Assembly: GCA_964428895.1 (NCBI GenBank)
Contig: CAYRZU010000117.1
Location: 1 to 6,980, forward strand
Direction of reading: 5' to 3'
DNA: 6,980 nt
From: HyVt-337 sp964428895
GTDB lineage: Bacteria; Planctomycetota; Phycisphaerae; SM23-33
A program made the translations under genes and the position numbers. The notes under the pieces were generated by a model. It ran no database searches. It was not told the origin of the DNA and worked only from the letters and a program-made list of their open reading frames with translations. Shown here one piece after another: positions 1 to 6,269 of this stretch (position 1 is the first letter of the stretch; each line of letters begins with the position of its first letter).

Positions 1-2
1 GC

Positions 3-1025
3 CCCGACGCCGGCGACGCCCACCTGTGGATGGTCTGGCACGGCGGCGCCCCGTTTGAATGGTACTACTCCAGCTTCCACCGTTTCGTCAGCGAGTTCGG
101 CTTCCAAAGCTTCCCCGAGCCGCGAACCGTTCGCGCTTACACCGACGCCGCCGACCGGAACGTCAGCAGCCCCGTCATGGAGCACCACCAGCGGAGCGGC
201 ATCGGCAACAGCAAGATCATGACCACCATGCTGGACTGGTTCCGCCTGCCCAAGGATTTCGATTCCACCTTGCGCCTCAGCCAAATCCAGCAAGGCCTGG
301 CCATCAAGACCGCCGTGGAGCACTGGCGCCGCCACATGCCGCGGGTGATGGGCGCGCTGTACTGGCAGCACAACGATTGCTGGCCCGTCGCCAGTTGGGC
401 CTCGCTCGATTACTTCGGCCGCTGGAAGGCCCTCCACTACGCGGCCAAGCGGTTCTTCGCGCCGGTCCTGGTTAGCGCCGTCGAGAAAGACGACACCGGC
501 CTGGTCGGCATCCACGTTACCAGCGAACTGCCCGCCGTCACCCCGGCCAAACTCATCTGGCGACTGACCACCACGGACGGCCACGAACTGGCCGCCCGCA
601 CCCAACGCGTCCAAGCCCCGGCCGACGCCTCCAAACGCGTCGAACAAATAGACCTGTCCGATCCGCTCGCCAAGTTCGGCCGTGAGAATCTGTTGTTATG
701 GCTGGAGCTTCACGTCGCCGGCGAGCGCGTCTCGGACAACCTGGTGATGTTCGCCAAGCCCAAGCGGATGGACCTGCCCGACCCCGCCATCACCACCAAG
801 GTCAAGACCGGCCCCGACGGCTGTTTCGAGATCACGCTGAAAGCCAAGCGCCCCGCCCTCTGGGCCCACCTGGACACCACCGGCCCGGAGGCCTTCTTCA
901 CCGACAACTACCTCCACCTGCCGCCCGGCCAACCCCGCGCTCTCATCGCCCAGCCGACCAAGCCCATGACGGTAGCCGCATTCAAAAAGCCCCTGAAGGT
1001 CCGCAGCCTGGTCGATACGTTCTGA
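3..1025 (+). CDS. Beta-mannosidase, glycoside hydrolase family 2, C-terminal part (5' end outside window)
   Basis: GH2 beta-mannosidases release terminal beta-linked mannose from manno-oligosaccharides or glycans by a retaining mechanism. The frame is open from the window edge, so the start lies outside; about 340 residues are visible, and full family members are usually above 800, so roughly 500 N-terminal residues are missing, including the acid/base Glu. Counting from base 3, residues 9-15 read WMVWHGG. RFVSEFGFQSFP follows at 27-38, and its Glu31 (bases 93-95) sits where the family has its catalytic nucleophile. YWQHNDCWPVASW (about 120-132) and GRWKALHYAAKRFFAP (about 139-154) close the TIM barrel and are typical of this subfamily. 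The last ~190 residues should be the Ig-like C-terminal domains. The gene ends 16 bp from the convergent rhomboid gene. The family call is firm; the substrate (mannan, N-glycan or other) is not determined. Secretion cannot be judged without the N-terminus. Confidence 0.93.
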   Translation, partial: PDAGDAHLWMVWHGGAPFEWYYSSFHRFVSEFGFQSFPEPRTVRAYTDAADRNVSSPVMEHHQRSGIGNSKIMTTMLDWFRLPKDFDSTLRLSQIQQGLAIKTAVEHWRRHMPRVMGALYWQHNDCWPVASWASLDYFGRWKALHYAAKRFFAPVLVSAVEKDDTGLVGIHVTSELPAVTPAKLIWRLTTTDGHELAARTQRVQAPADASKRVEQIDLSDPLAKFGRENLLLWLELHVAGERVSDNLVMFAKPKRMDLPDPAITTKVKTGPDGCFEITLKAKRPALWAHLDTTGPEAFFTDNYLHLPPGQPRALIAQPTKPMTVAAFKKPLKVRSLVDTF

Positions 1026-1032
1026 CATCCAA

Positions 1033-1057
1033 GGCGCCGGCCTAGTACCCCGGCGCC
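1033..1057. terminator. GC-rich stem-loop at convergent gene junction, possible bidirectional terminator
   Basis: A perfect 8-bp inverted repeat, GGCGCCGG (1033-1040) and CCGGCGCC (1050-1057), flanks a 9-base loop. It lies between the 3' end of the + strand beta-mannosidase (1025) and the minus-strand rhomboid gene; that gene's stop codon (1042-1044) is inside the loop. The position and stability suit a shared terminator. Neither side has a run of T after the stem, so it is not a classic intrinsic terminator. Ending transcription here is inference. Confidence 0.4.
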
Positions 1058-2667
1058 AACTCCTCGGCCAGGTTGGCCAATTCCTCTCGCCGAATGTCCC
1101 GCAGAAGCTGTCCACTGCCGGGCCAGCGCTTCTCTAGTTCGTCGGCGGACCAATACGCTTCGACTTGCCGAAGTGTATCGAGCGCCCTCTGCTGATCGCC
1201 CGTCTTCATGTAGGCCATGGCCAGCTTCAGCCTGACGTCCGGCTCGACCCTGGTAAACATTTCCGCCGCTCGGAGATGAAGGCGAGCGTCTTCGTATCGA
1301 CCCGCGTCGAAATAGGCCTCGCCGAGCACTCGGTCGCTCAGATCGATCCAAGGCCGATTCAGATTCACCGCAGTCTTGATGTGCTCGACCCCGACATCAA
1401 GCTGGCCTTGGGCCAGCAGCAATTCCCCCAGTTGCCAATGGGCCCACGCCCACCACGGGTCAAGTTCGACGGCCCGCGTGAATGACGCCACCGCGTCGTC
1501 TGGTCGATCCGCAGTCTTATGCAACCACCCGATCCGGCCGTGTAGGCCCGCTATCGTCGCGTCCGCCGCGACGGAGTTCTGATAGGCTGCCAACGCCGCG
1601 TCGGCATCGCCCCGTTTCTCGCACACACGGCCCACGCCGCGGTAGCCGCGGGCCCGCAGGTCCGGCCGTCCGGATTCGATCCCTATCTGATAGGCCGCCA
1701 GTGCTTCGTCCAGACGGCCCAGATCCGCCAGGCAATCCCCGATGGCGTTGCTTGTGCTAGCACCGGCGTCGAAGGCTTTCCGATAGCCTCGCAGGGCGCG
1801 CTCGTCTTGCCTCATGAGTCGGTATGAATTGCCCACCCACGTGTAGGCCCGAGCGCGATCGACCCAGAACCATGACAGGCCGCCCATGCCGATCCCAATG
1901 GCTGCAAGGACCAGAGCCGCCCACGCCACCACCGCCACCGACCGCCGAGCCTTCGGTCGGATCGGCGATCTCCCCAGAGCGAACCCCGCCAGCACCCCTC
2001 CGATCAGCCCACCCAAATGCCCGGCGTGGTTGACCGACATGGTCAACGTCACGTAGATCTGATACCCCACCGACGCGGCCAACAGCCAGAACCACCACAC
2101 CCGAATCGGCGAGCGCGGAAAGGTGCGCCAGTAGCGAATCACCGTTACGATCAGGGCCCCGCCCAGCCCCCACACCGCCAGGCTGCTGCCGTAGCCGTCT
2201 CCTTGCGGACGTAACAGCAGCGACATCAGACTGCCGAACAGGGCGCTAATCACGATCACACCGGCCGTTCGCCATCGTCCTTGCAGCCATTCCATCCGCT
2301 GCCCCACGAAGATCAGAAAGGCGCTGTTGAAGAAGAAGTGATAGAACTCAGCGTGGAGGAGGCCGTTCGTTAGCGCGCGCCACCATTGCCCCTCCCACAA
2401 CAGCGGGCCGCTGAGCTGGCCCCAGCAAAACACCCAGCCGTGCCAGCCGCCCACGTAGACCGACCGCCGGGAAGCCGCGCAGGTCAGGAAACCCATCAGG
2501 ATAATGAGTGAGAGCGTCAGCGCCGGCCAGGATCGGCCGCCGGCGCGGAGGACCTTTCGGCGGTAGGCGCTGACGCGCCATGCCCGCGGCGTGGTTAGGG
2601 GACGCGCGAACCAGTCGTTCGGATCGGACTCATCGACCATCATGTTGCGGAGACGGCGAATCAGCAT
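1042..2667 (-). CDS. Rhomboid family intramembrane serine protease with C-terminal TPR domain
   Basis: A 541-residue polytopic membrane protein that should cleave transmembrane substrates within the bilayer; the substrate is unknown. A first hydrophobic segment is at about 47-64. The rhomboid core follows: HAEFYHFFFN (105-114) matches the HxxxxHxxxN motif, whose His110 and Asn114 help form the oxyanion hole. GSSL (160-163) supplies the presumed nucleophile Ser162, and AGHLGG (215-220) the partner His217. A further hydrophobic segment (about 243-267) ends the membrane part, giving about seven segments. Residues about 272-505 hold roughly seven TPR-like helical pairs, for example DEALAAYQ and DDAVASFTRAVELDP, likely a protein-binding platform. 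This order resembles rhomboid-TPR proteins such as Bacillus GluP (YqgP). The active site has Leu after the Ser where most rhomboids have Gly. The ATG at 2667 is supported by a GAGG six bases upstream. The gene lies 52 bp downstream of queA on the same strand and is probably co-transcribed. Activity is likely, since both dyad residues are present, but unproven. Confidence 0.92.
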   Translation of the reverse strand: MLIRRLRNMMVDESDPNDWFARPLTTPRAWRVSAYRRKVLRAGGRSWPALTLSLIILMGFLTCAASRRSVYVGGWHGWVFCWGQLSGPLLWEGQWWRALTNGLLHAEFYHFFFNSAFLIFVGQRMEWLQGRWRTAGVIVISALFGSLMSLLLRPQGDGYGSSLAVWGLGGALIVTVIRYWRTFPRSPIRVWWFWLLAASVGYQIYVTLTMSVNHAGHLGGLIGGVLAGFALGRSPIRPKARRSVAVVAWAALVLAAIGIGMGGLSWFWVDRARAYTWVGNSYRLMRQDERALRGYRKAFDAGASTSNAIGDCLADLGRLDEALAAYQIGIESGRPDLRARGYRGVGRVCEKRGDADAALAAYQNSVAADATIAGLHGRIGWLHKTADRPDDAVASFTRAVELDPWWAWAHWQLGELLLAQGQLDVGVEHIKTAVNLNRPWIDLSDRVLGEAYFDAGRYEDARLHLRAAEMFTRVEPDVRLKLAMAYMKTGDQQRALDTLRQVEAYWSADELEKRWPGSGQLLRDIRREELANLAEELAPGY

Positions 2668-2719
2668 CCGTTACCTCAGTACCAGCCCCCAGCGCCCCCA
2701 CGGCGCCATCGGGCCGTTG

Positions 2720-3790
2720 CTACTCTATCAGCATCGCGTCGCCGTAGGAATAGAAGCGGTACTCGCGGGCGACGGCCTCGGCGTAGGCGGCCAGGATCAT
2801 GGGCAGGCCGTCCGCGCCCCCAGGGCAGCAGAAGGCGGCCACCAGCATCAGCAGTGTGCTCTTGGGTAGGTGGAAGTTGGTTACAAGAGCATCGGTGGCC
2901 CGAAAATCGGCCGGCGGATAGAGGAAGATGTCGGTCCAGCCGCTGGCGGGGCCGAAGAGGTCGCCGTCGGGTCCGGCATCTCGCGCGACGGTTTCCAGCA
3001 CGCGCACGCTGGTCGTGCCGACGGCGATGAGGCGTCGGCCGGCGGCGCGGGCGGCGCTCAAGCGTTCGGCGGCGCCCGCCGATAGGTCGTACCACTCGGC
3101 GTGCATGTCATGGGCGTCGAGGGCATGGGCCTTGACAGGCAGGAACGTGCCGAGCCCCACGTGCAGCGTCAGTGTGACCCGTTCGATGCCGCGCTCATCG
3201 AGCGCGTCGAAGACCGCGGGCGTAAAGTGCAGCCCGGCCGTCGGGGCAGCCACGGCGCCGGGTTGCCGTGCGTAGACGGTCTGATAGCGAGGCCGATCGG
3301 CCTGCTCGTGTGAATCGTCAGGCCGACGGATGTAGGGGGGCAAGGGGGTCTGGCCGATGCGATCCAAGACACTCACCGCCGACTGGTCCGTCTCGGCCCG
3401 AAGCGCCCATCGCCCCTGGCCCAAGTTCTCCACCAGTTCCAGCCGCAGGTCGTTGTCGGCCGTCAGCCGCTCGCCAGCCTTGCATCGGCCGGCGCCTTTC
3501 AGCATGACCCGCCAGCGGCCTTCGGAATCTTCGCGAAGGAACAACCCCTCGATCCGCCCGCCGGTCTCGCGCCGCCCGAAGAACCGCGCCGGGATCACCC
3601 GCGTGTCGTTGAGCACCAACACGTCCCCCTCGCGTAGCAGTTTCGGCAGATCGGCGAACACATGATGGGCCAATGCCCCCGTGGCGCGGTCCAACACCAT
3701 CAGCCGCGACCGATCCCGCTCGGCCAGCGCTACCTGGGCGATCCGCTCGGCCGGCAGATGGTAGTCAAAATCGTCGGTCGTCAGCACCAT
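2720..3790 (-). CDS. queA: S-adenosylmethionine:tRNA ribosyltransferase-isomerase (QueA)
   Basis: QueA transfers and isomerises the ribosyl group of S-adenosylmethionine onto 7-aminomethyl-7-deazaguanine at the wobble position of GUN-anticodon tRNAs, making epoxyqueuosine. It is a cytosolic, late step of queuosine synthesis. The protein is 356 residues, the usual family length, and is collinear with QueA throughout: FDYHLPAERIAQ (8-19), DRSRLMVLDR (26-35), VLNDTRVIPARFFGR (59-73), GGRIEGLFL (77-85), PLPPYIRR (149-156), YQTVYA and APTAGLHFTP (169-191), HVGLGTFLPV (210-219), MHAEWYDLS (229-237), VGTTSVRVLE (257-266), TDALVTNFHLPKSTLLMLV (299-317) and the YGDAMLI end. The ATG at 3790 places the conserved FDYHLP motif at the usual distance from the N-terminus; only a weak AGG lies upstream. 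queA is first of the apparent pair with the rhomboid gene. Neither tgt nor other queuosine genes are in the window. Identification is firm. Confidence 0.97.
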   Translation of the reverse strand: MVLTTDDFDYHLPAERIAQVALAERDRSRLMVLDRATGALAHHVFADLPKLLREGDVLVLNDTRVIPARFFGRRETGGRIEGLFLREDSEGRWRVMLKGAGRCKAGERLTADNDLRLELVENLGQGRWALRAETDQSAVSVLDRIGQTPLPPYIRRPDDSHEQADRPRYQTVYARQPGAVAAPTAGLHFTPAVFDALDERGIERVTLTLHVGLGTFLPVKAHALDAHDMHAEWYDLSAGAAERLSAARAAGRRLIAVGTTSVRVLETVARDAGPDGDLFGPASGWTDIFLYPPADFRATDALVTNFHLPKSTLLMLVAAFCCPGGADGLPMILAAYAEAVAREYRFYSYGDAMLIE

Positions 3791-4035
3791 GGCAGCCTAT
3801 GCAAAGGTCATTCCGCGCGGGTCATAAATACCCACAAGTCGCCTACATTGTCCTTGAAACGTCAACTTCAGCAAAATCAGCCGGTTGCGTCAAGATTCCA
3901 CGCCTTGTCCACAGGTTATTCACAGGCTTCGGCAAGGCGAAATCGGCCCAAGGTTCTGTCATGCTTCTCGGTCTGAAGTCCGATAAGGCTGAATGGACCG
4001 TATTCGAGCCAACTTCACGGGCGAAGGGCGAGACC
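3791..4035. promoter_or_regulatory. Divergent intergenic region between queA and the small + strand gene
   Basis: This 245-bp gap must carry the upstream signals for queA (leftward) and for the small gene (rightward). Positions 3821-3880 are about 42% GC by my count, clearly below the flanking coding DNA. On the minus strand, TTGACG occurs twice, at 3893-3888 and 3865-3860; each could be a -35-like element for queA, but I see no good -10 hexamer 16-18 bases downstream of either, so no promoter is assigned. Two adjacent DnaA-box-like 9-mers are listed separately. No tRNA or riboswitch fold was recognised. Confidence 0.5.
3905..3926 (+). promoter_or_regulatory. Two tandem DnaA-box-like sites, 11-bp direct repeat
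   Basis: TTGTCCACAGG (3905-3915) is followed directly by TTATTCACAGG (3916-3926); the two 11-mers match at 9 of 11 bases. The second begins with TTATTCACA, a full match to the DnaA box consensus TTATNCACA. The first begins with TTGTCCACA, one mismatch from TTATCCACA. A weaker copy, ATACCCACA (3828-3836), matches TTATCCACA at 7 of 9 and has the same orientation. The 11-bp step puts both main sites on nearly the same DNA face, which suits cooperative binding. DnaA binding is inferred; the match itself is seen directly. Confidence 0.55.
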
Positions 4036-4302
4036 ATGAGCACACTAACCATTGCCAATCTGCCGGACGTCATTGCACGAATGGATCGGCCAAGACTGCG
4101 AGACGTGCTCAGCCAGCTCGACTGCGGATTCGCTCTGGACTTCACCCAGGAGTTCCTCCGCTCGGTCAGCCTGGCGCGGCTGAGGCACATCGTGCTGGCC
4201 GCCGCCCAATCCGCGGGCAATCTTGAACAGCTCATCGCCCACGGCGCGTTCCAAGACGTCGGCCGCACTGCCGGCAAGCGCCCTCACTCCGTCTCGGCCT
4301 GA
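4036..4302 (+). CDS. Small protein of unknown function (88 residues)
   Basis: I do not recognise this protein. It begins MSTLTIANLPDVIARMD and appears soluble, mostly alpha-helical and rich in Leu, Ala and Arg; a central amphipathic stretch runs from about residue 17 to 66 (DRPRLRDVLSQLD, then LARLRHIVLAAAQ). It has one Cys (30), no signal peptide, no membrane segment and no metal-binding motif. The ATG at 4036 has AAGGG seven bases upstream. About 77% of codons end in G or C, which supports coding, though the first third is less biased. The frame is open further upstream: an ATG at 3961, also with AAGG at seven bases, would give 113 residues, so the start is not settled. The last 19 bases overlap the 3' end of lpxI tail to tail. 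It is separated from queA by the divergent region with DnaA-like boxes. It could be a small regulator or adaptor, but nothing shows this. Confidence 0.6.
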   Translation: MSTLTIANLPDVIARMDRPRLRDVLSQLDCGFALDFTQEFLRSVSLARLRHIVLAAAQSAGNLEQLIAHGAFQDVGRTAGKRPHSVSA

Positions 4303-5156
4303 TCGGCCTCGCTCAGCGCCTCGTGGCGGTGGCCCACGATTGCAATCCCCATCTTGTCCGCCAGCGCTAACGTCTGAGGCTTGTCCACGATCAGCGTCTT
4401 ATGCGCCTCGACCACCAGGCACACGCACTTGGCCGCCTGGAGGTTCTCCAGCGTTTGCGCTCCGACCGCAGGCACGTCCAGCCGCATGTCCTGGTTCGGA
4501 CGAGCGACCTTGATCATCGTCCACCCGCCCTTGCGGCACAGGCGCCCGGCGCGGCGGATCATCGCGTCCGTGCCTTCGACCGCCTCCACCGCAATGATGT
4601 CCTGCTCCTTGACCGCCAGCGATTGGCCGATGTCCAGATCGGCGCTGGCCCGGGCAATCCGCCAGCCGAACTCCACGTCCACCGCCGACTTGGCCGGGAC
4701 GGGCGTCTGTGTCATCACACCTTCGCTGGCCAGATGCTCTTCGCAGTATTTCGCGCTCGACACCAGTTCGATCCCTTCTTTGCCCAAGACCTTCGCCAAT
4801 AGCGTCAGCAGCGACTGGTCGCGGTAGTCTTCCTTGTTCGACCGATCATACCACAGGCGAATGGTCTTCCAGTCCGGCACATAGGAGAACACGCGGAACC
4901 GCTTGTGCATCTCCCGCTTCTTGACGCTGCCGATCAGCACCGCCTCGGAAATCCCCCGGCGCTTCATCGCCCGAATCCAGCCGCCCAGGCGGACCACGCC
5001 CACCTTCACGAAATCGTCGGCGATGTCCTTGAGGCCAGGCTCGGCCATGCCGCGAATCGCCAGCACCGTGACCTTCCGCCCGGCGCGGCGGATGCCGTCA
5101 GCGACCAGGAACGGCAACCGGCCGCCGCCCGAGATCACCGCCACCGGGGCCGACAT
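4284..5156 (-). CDS. lpxI: UDP-2,3-diacylglucosamine pyrophosphatase LpxI (DUF1009 family)
   Basis: LpxI hydrolyses UDP-2,3-diacylglucosamine to 2,3-diacylglucosamine-1-phosphate (lipid X) and UMP, the fourth step of lipid A synthesis, on the cytosolic side of the inner membrane. It replaces the unrelated LpxH in some bacteria. The 290-residue protein has the family length. The N-terminal domain opens with VAVISGGGRLPFLVA (about 5-19) and carries LIGSVKKREM; the C-terminal domain contains DIGQSLAVKEQDIIAVEAVEGTDAMIRRAG with few changes from known LpxI proteins, then IKVARPNQDMRLDVPAVG. The Asp of EGTDAM (about 197) should be the catalytically important Asp of the family. The start lies on lpxD's stop: ATG at 5156 shares one base with the lpxD TGA, and a GTG at 5159 would overlap by four bases. 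AAGGAG within the lpxD end is eight bases from the ATG and five from the GTG; I prefer the ATG. Translational coupling to lpxD is likely. Confidence 0.94.
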   Translation of the reverse strand: MSAPVAVISGGGRLPFLVADGIRRAGRKVTVLAIRGMAEPGLKDIADDFVKVGVVRLGGWIRAMKRRGISEAVLIGSVKKREMHKRFRVFSYVPDWKTIRLWYDRSNKEDYRDQSLLTLLAKVLGKEGIELVSSAKYCEEHLASEGVMTQTPVPAKSAVDVEFGWRIARASADLDIGQSLAVKEQDIIAVEAVEGTDAMIRRAGRLCRKGGWTMIKVARPNQDMRLDVPAVGAQTLENLQAAKCVCLVVEAHKTLIVDKPQTLALADKMGIAIVGHRHEALSEADQAETE

Positions 5157-6211
5157 CACTCGGACTCCTTCGAATCGCGGCGCTTGGGTGTCAGCAGATT
5201 GTTGACCTGCCGCGTCAGCCGTTTGATCTTCTCGCGCATCTCCGGCAGTTGACTGAAGGTCGCGTACACGCGCTTGGCCCGGGCCAGCGGGAAGTGCGGG
5301 CTGCCCAGCACCTCCTGGCCGTCGGCAACATCGTTGATCACGCCGGTCTGGGCGCCAATGCGGGCGCCGTCGCCAATCTGGATGTGCCCCACCGCGCCGG
5401 ATTGCGCCGCGAAGGCCACGTAGTTGCCCACCACCGTCGAGCCGGCCACGCCCGACTGGGCCACCATCAGGCAGTGCTCGCCCAGCGTAGCCCCGTGGCC
5501 GATCGCGATGTTATTGGAAAACTTCGTGCCGGCGCCGATCACGGTGGCGCCCATGGTGGCCCGGTCGATGCTGCAGCAGGCGCCGATCTCCACGTCGTCG
5601 CCGATTTCGACCCAGCCGGCCGGGGGAATCTTCTGGTGCTCGCCGCCGTGGGTGGCGTAGCCGAAGCCGTCCTGGCCGATCGAGCTGCCCGCGTGAACCG
5701 TGACCCGATCGCCCAGAATGCAGCGGTCGTAGATCACGACGTTGGGGTAGAGCATGCAGCCGGCGCCGACCTGGACGTTCTCGCCCACGTAGACGCCGGC
5801 GTAGAGAATCGTTTCGGCGCCGATCTGTGCGCCGCGTTCGACCGTGGCGAACGGGCCGACGCGAACGCCCTCGCCGACTGTCGCCTCCGGATGGATCGCC
5901 GCACGCGGGTCGACACCCTCGAAGGGATGCTCCCGAAAACCGTGGAAGGCCACCATCGCCTCGCGGAACGCGAAGTACGGATCCCCGCAACGGATCAGCC
6001 GCTCGCCCGGGCCGTCGTAGTCGTCGGCCACGATGACGGCGGCGGCTTTGGTCTCGGCCATGAACCGTTGATACTTCTCGTTGGCCAGGAAGGCGACCTC
6101 GCCCACGCCGGCGGTTTCCAGGGGGGCCAGGTCCGTCACCACCGTCGAACCGTCGCCTTCGAGGCGCCCGCCGATCCGCTTGGCCAGCTCTTGTAGTGTC
6201 ATGGTCGCCAT
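5156..6211 (-). CDS. lpxD: UDP-3-O-(3-hydroxyacyl)glucosamine N-acyltransferase LpxD
   Basis: LpxD transfers a hydroxyacyl chain from acyl carrier protein to the 2-amino group of UDP-3-O-acylglucosamine, the third step of lipid A synthesis. With the ATG at 6211 the protein is 351 residues, normal for the family. Residues about 1-98 form the N-terminal uridine-binding domain (MTLQELAKRIGGRLEGDG, then EVAFLANEKYQRFM). A left-handed beta-helix of hexapeptide repeats follows from about 104 to 300 (IHPEATVGEGVRVGPFATVE onward), including SSIGQDGFGYA. NNIAIGHGATLG contains His239 and AVGHIQIG contains His276, the same numbers as the catalytic and substrate-contacting His residues of E. coli LpxD. 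The C-terminus (about 318-351) is a charged helical tail. An in-frame ATG at 6202 and a TTG at 6280 are alternatives; none has a clear Shine-Dalgarno, and homology favours 6211 or 6202. The gene follows the hydrolase by 58 bp and overlaps lpxI. fabZ, lpxA and lpxC are not in the window. Confidence 0.95.
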   Translation of the reverse strand: MATMTLQELAKRIGGRLEGDGSTVVTDLAPLETAGVGEVAFLANEKYQRFMAETKAAAVIVADDYDGPGERLIRCGDPYFAFREAMVAFHGFREHPFEGVDPRAAIHPEATVGEGVRVGPFATVERGAQIGAETILYAGVYVGENVQVGAGCMLYPNVVIYDRCILGDRVTVHAGSSIGQDGFGYATHGGEHQKIPPAGWVEIGDDVEIGACCSIDRATMGATVIGAGTKFSNNIAIGHGATLGEHCLMVAQSGVAGSTVVGNYVAFAAQSGAVGHIQIGDGARIGAQTGVINDVADGQEVLGSPHFPLARAKRVYATFSQLPEMREKIKRLTRQVNNLLTPKRRDSKESE

Positions 6212-6269
6212 GGTGTGGCCCGCCGCGCCCCCCGCGCGTTGGTGGGTCCTATTGTCGTCGCCGGCGGCG

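Noticed and set aside
25..33. TGTGGATGG, similar to a reverse DnaA box.
   Set aside because: It has two mismatches to the consensus and lies inside the conserved coding sequence of the beta-mannosidase.
2692..2706. Small hairpin between queA and the rhomboid gene (GCGCC / GGCGC, 5-base loop).
   Set aside because: A five-bp stem without a T-run is expected often by chance in GC-rich DNA, so it is not called a terminator.
3843..4277. A 144-codon minus-strand frame across the small gene and the intergenic region.
   Set aside because: It shows no recognisable motif, and the opposite strand has a better start signal and codon bias. It cannot be fully excluded from sequence alone.
3673..4302. A longer 209-codon version of the small + strand gene starting inside queA antisense DNA.
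   Set aside because: Its first part lies opposite the conserved N-terminus of QueA and crosses the AT-rich region with the DnaA-like boxes; better-supported starts are at 4036 or possibly 3961.
5249..6196. A 315-codon open frame on the + strand opposite lpxD, with repeated Ala/Val/Asp/His-rich segments.
   Set aside because: It is the antisense shadow of the LpxD hexapeptide repeats in GC-rich DNA; its apparent repeats mirror the real protein's repeats, and lpxD is certain.
6224..6238. Short GC hairpin (CGCGC / GCGCG, loop of five C) in the presumed lpxD leader.
   Set aside because: It is only five bp in low-complexity GC sequence; there is no evidence for a regulatory role.
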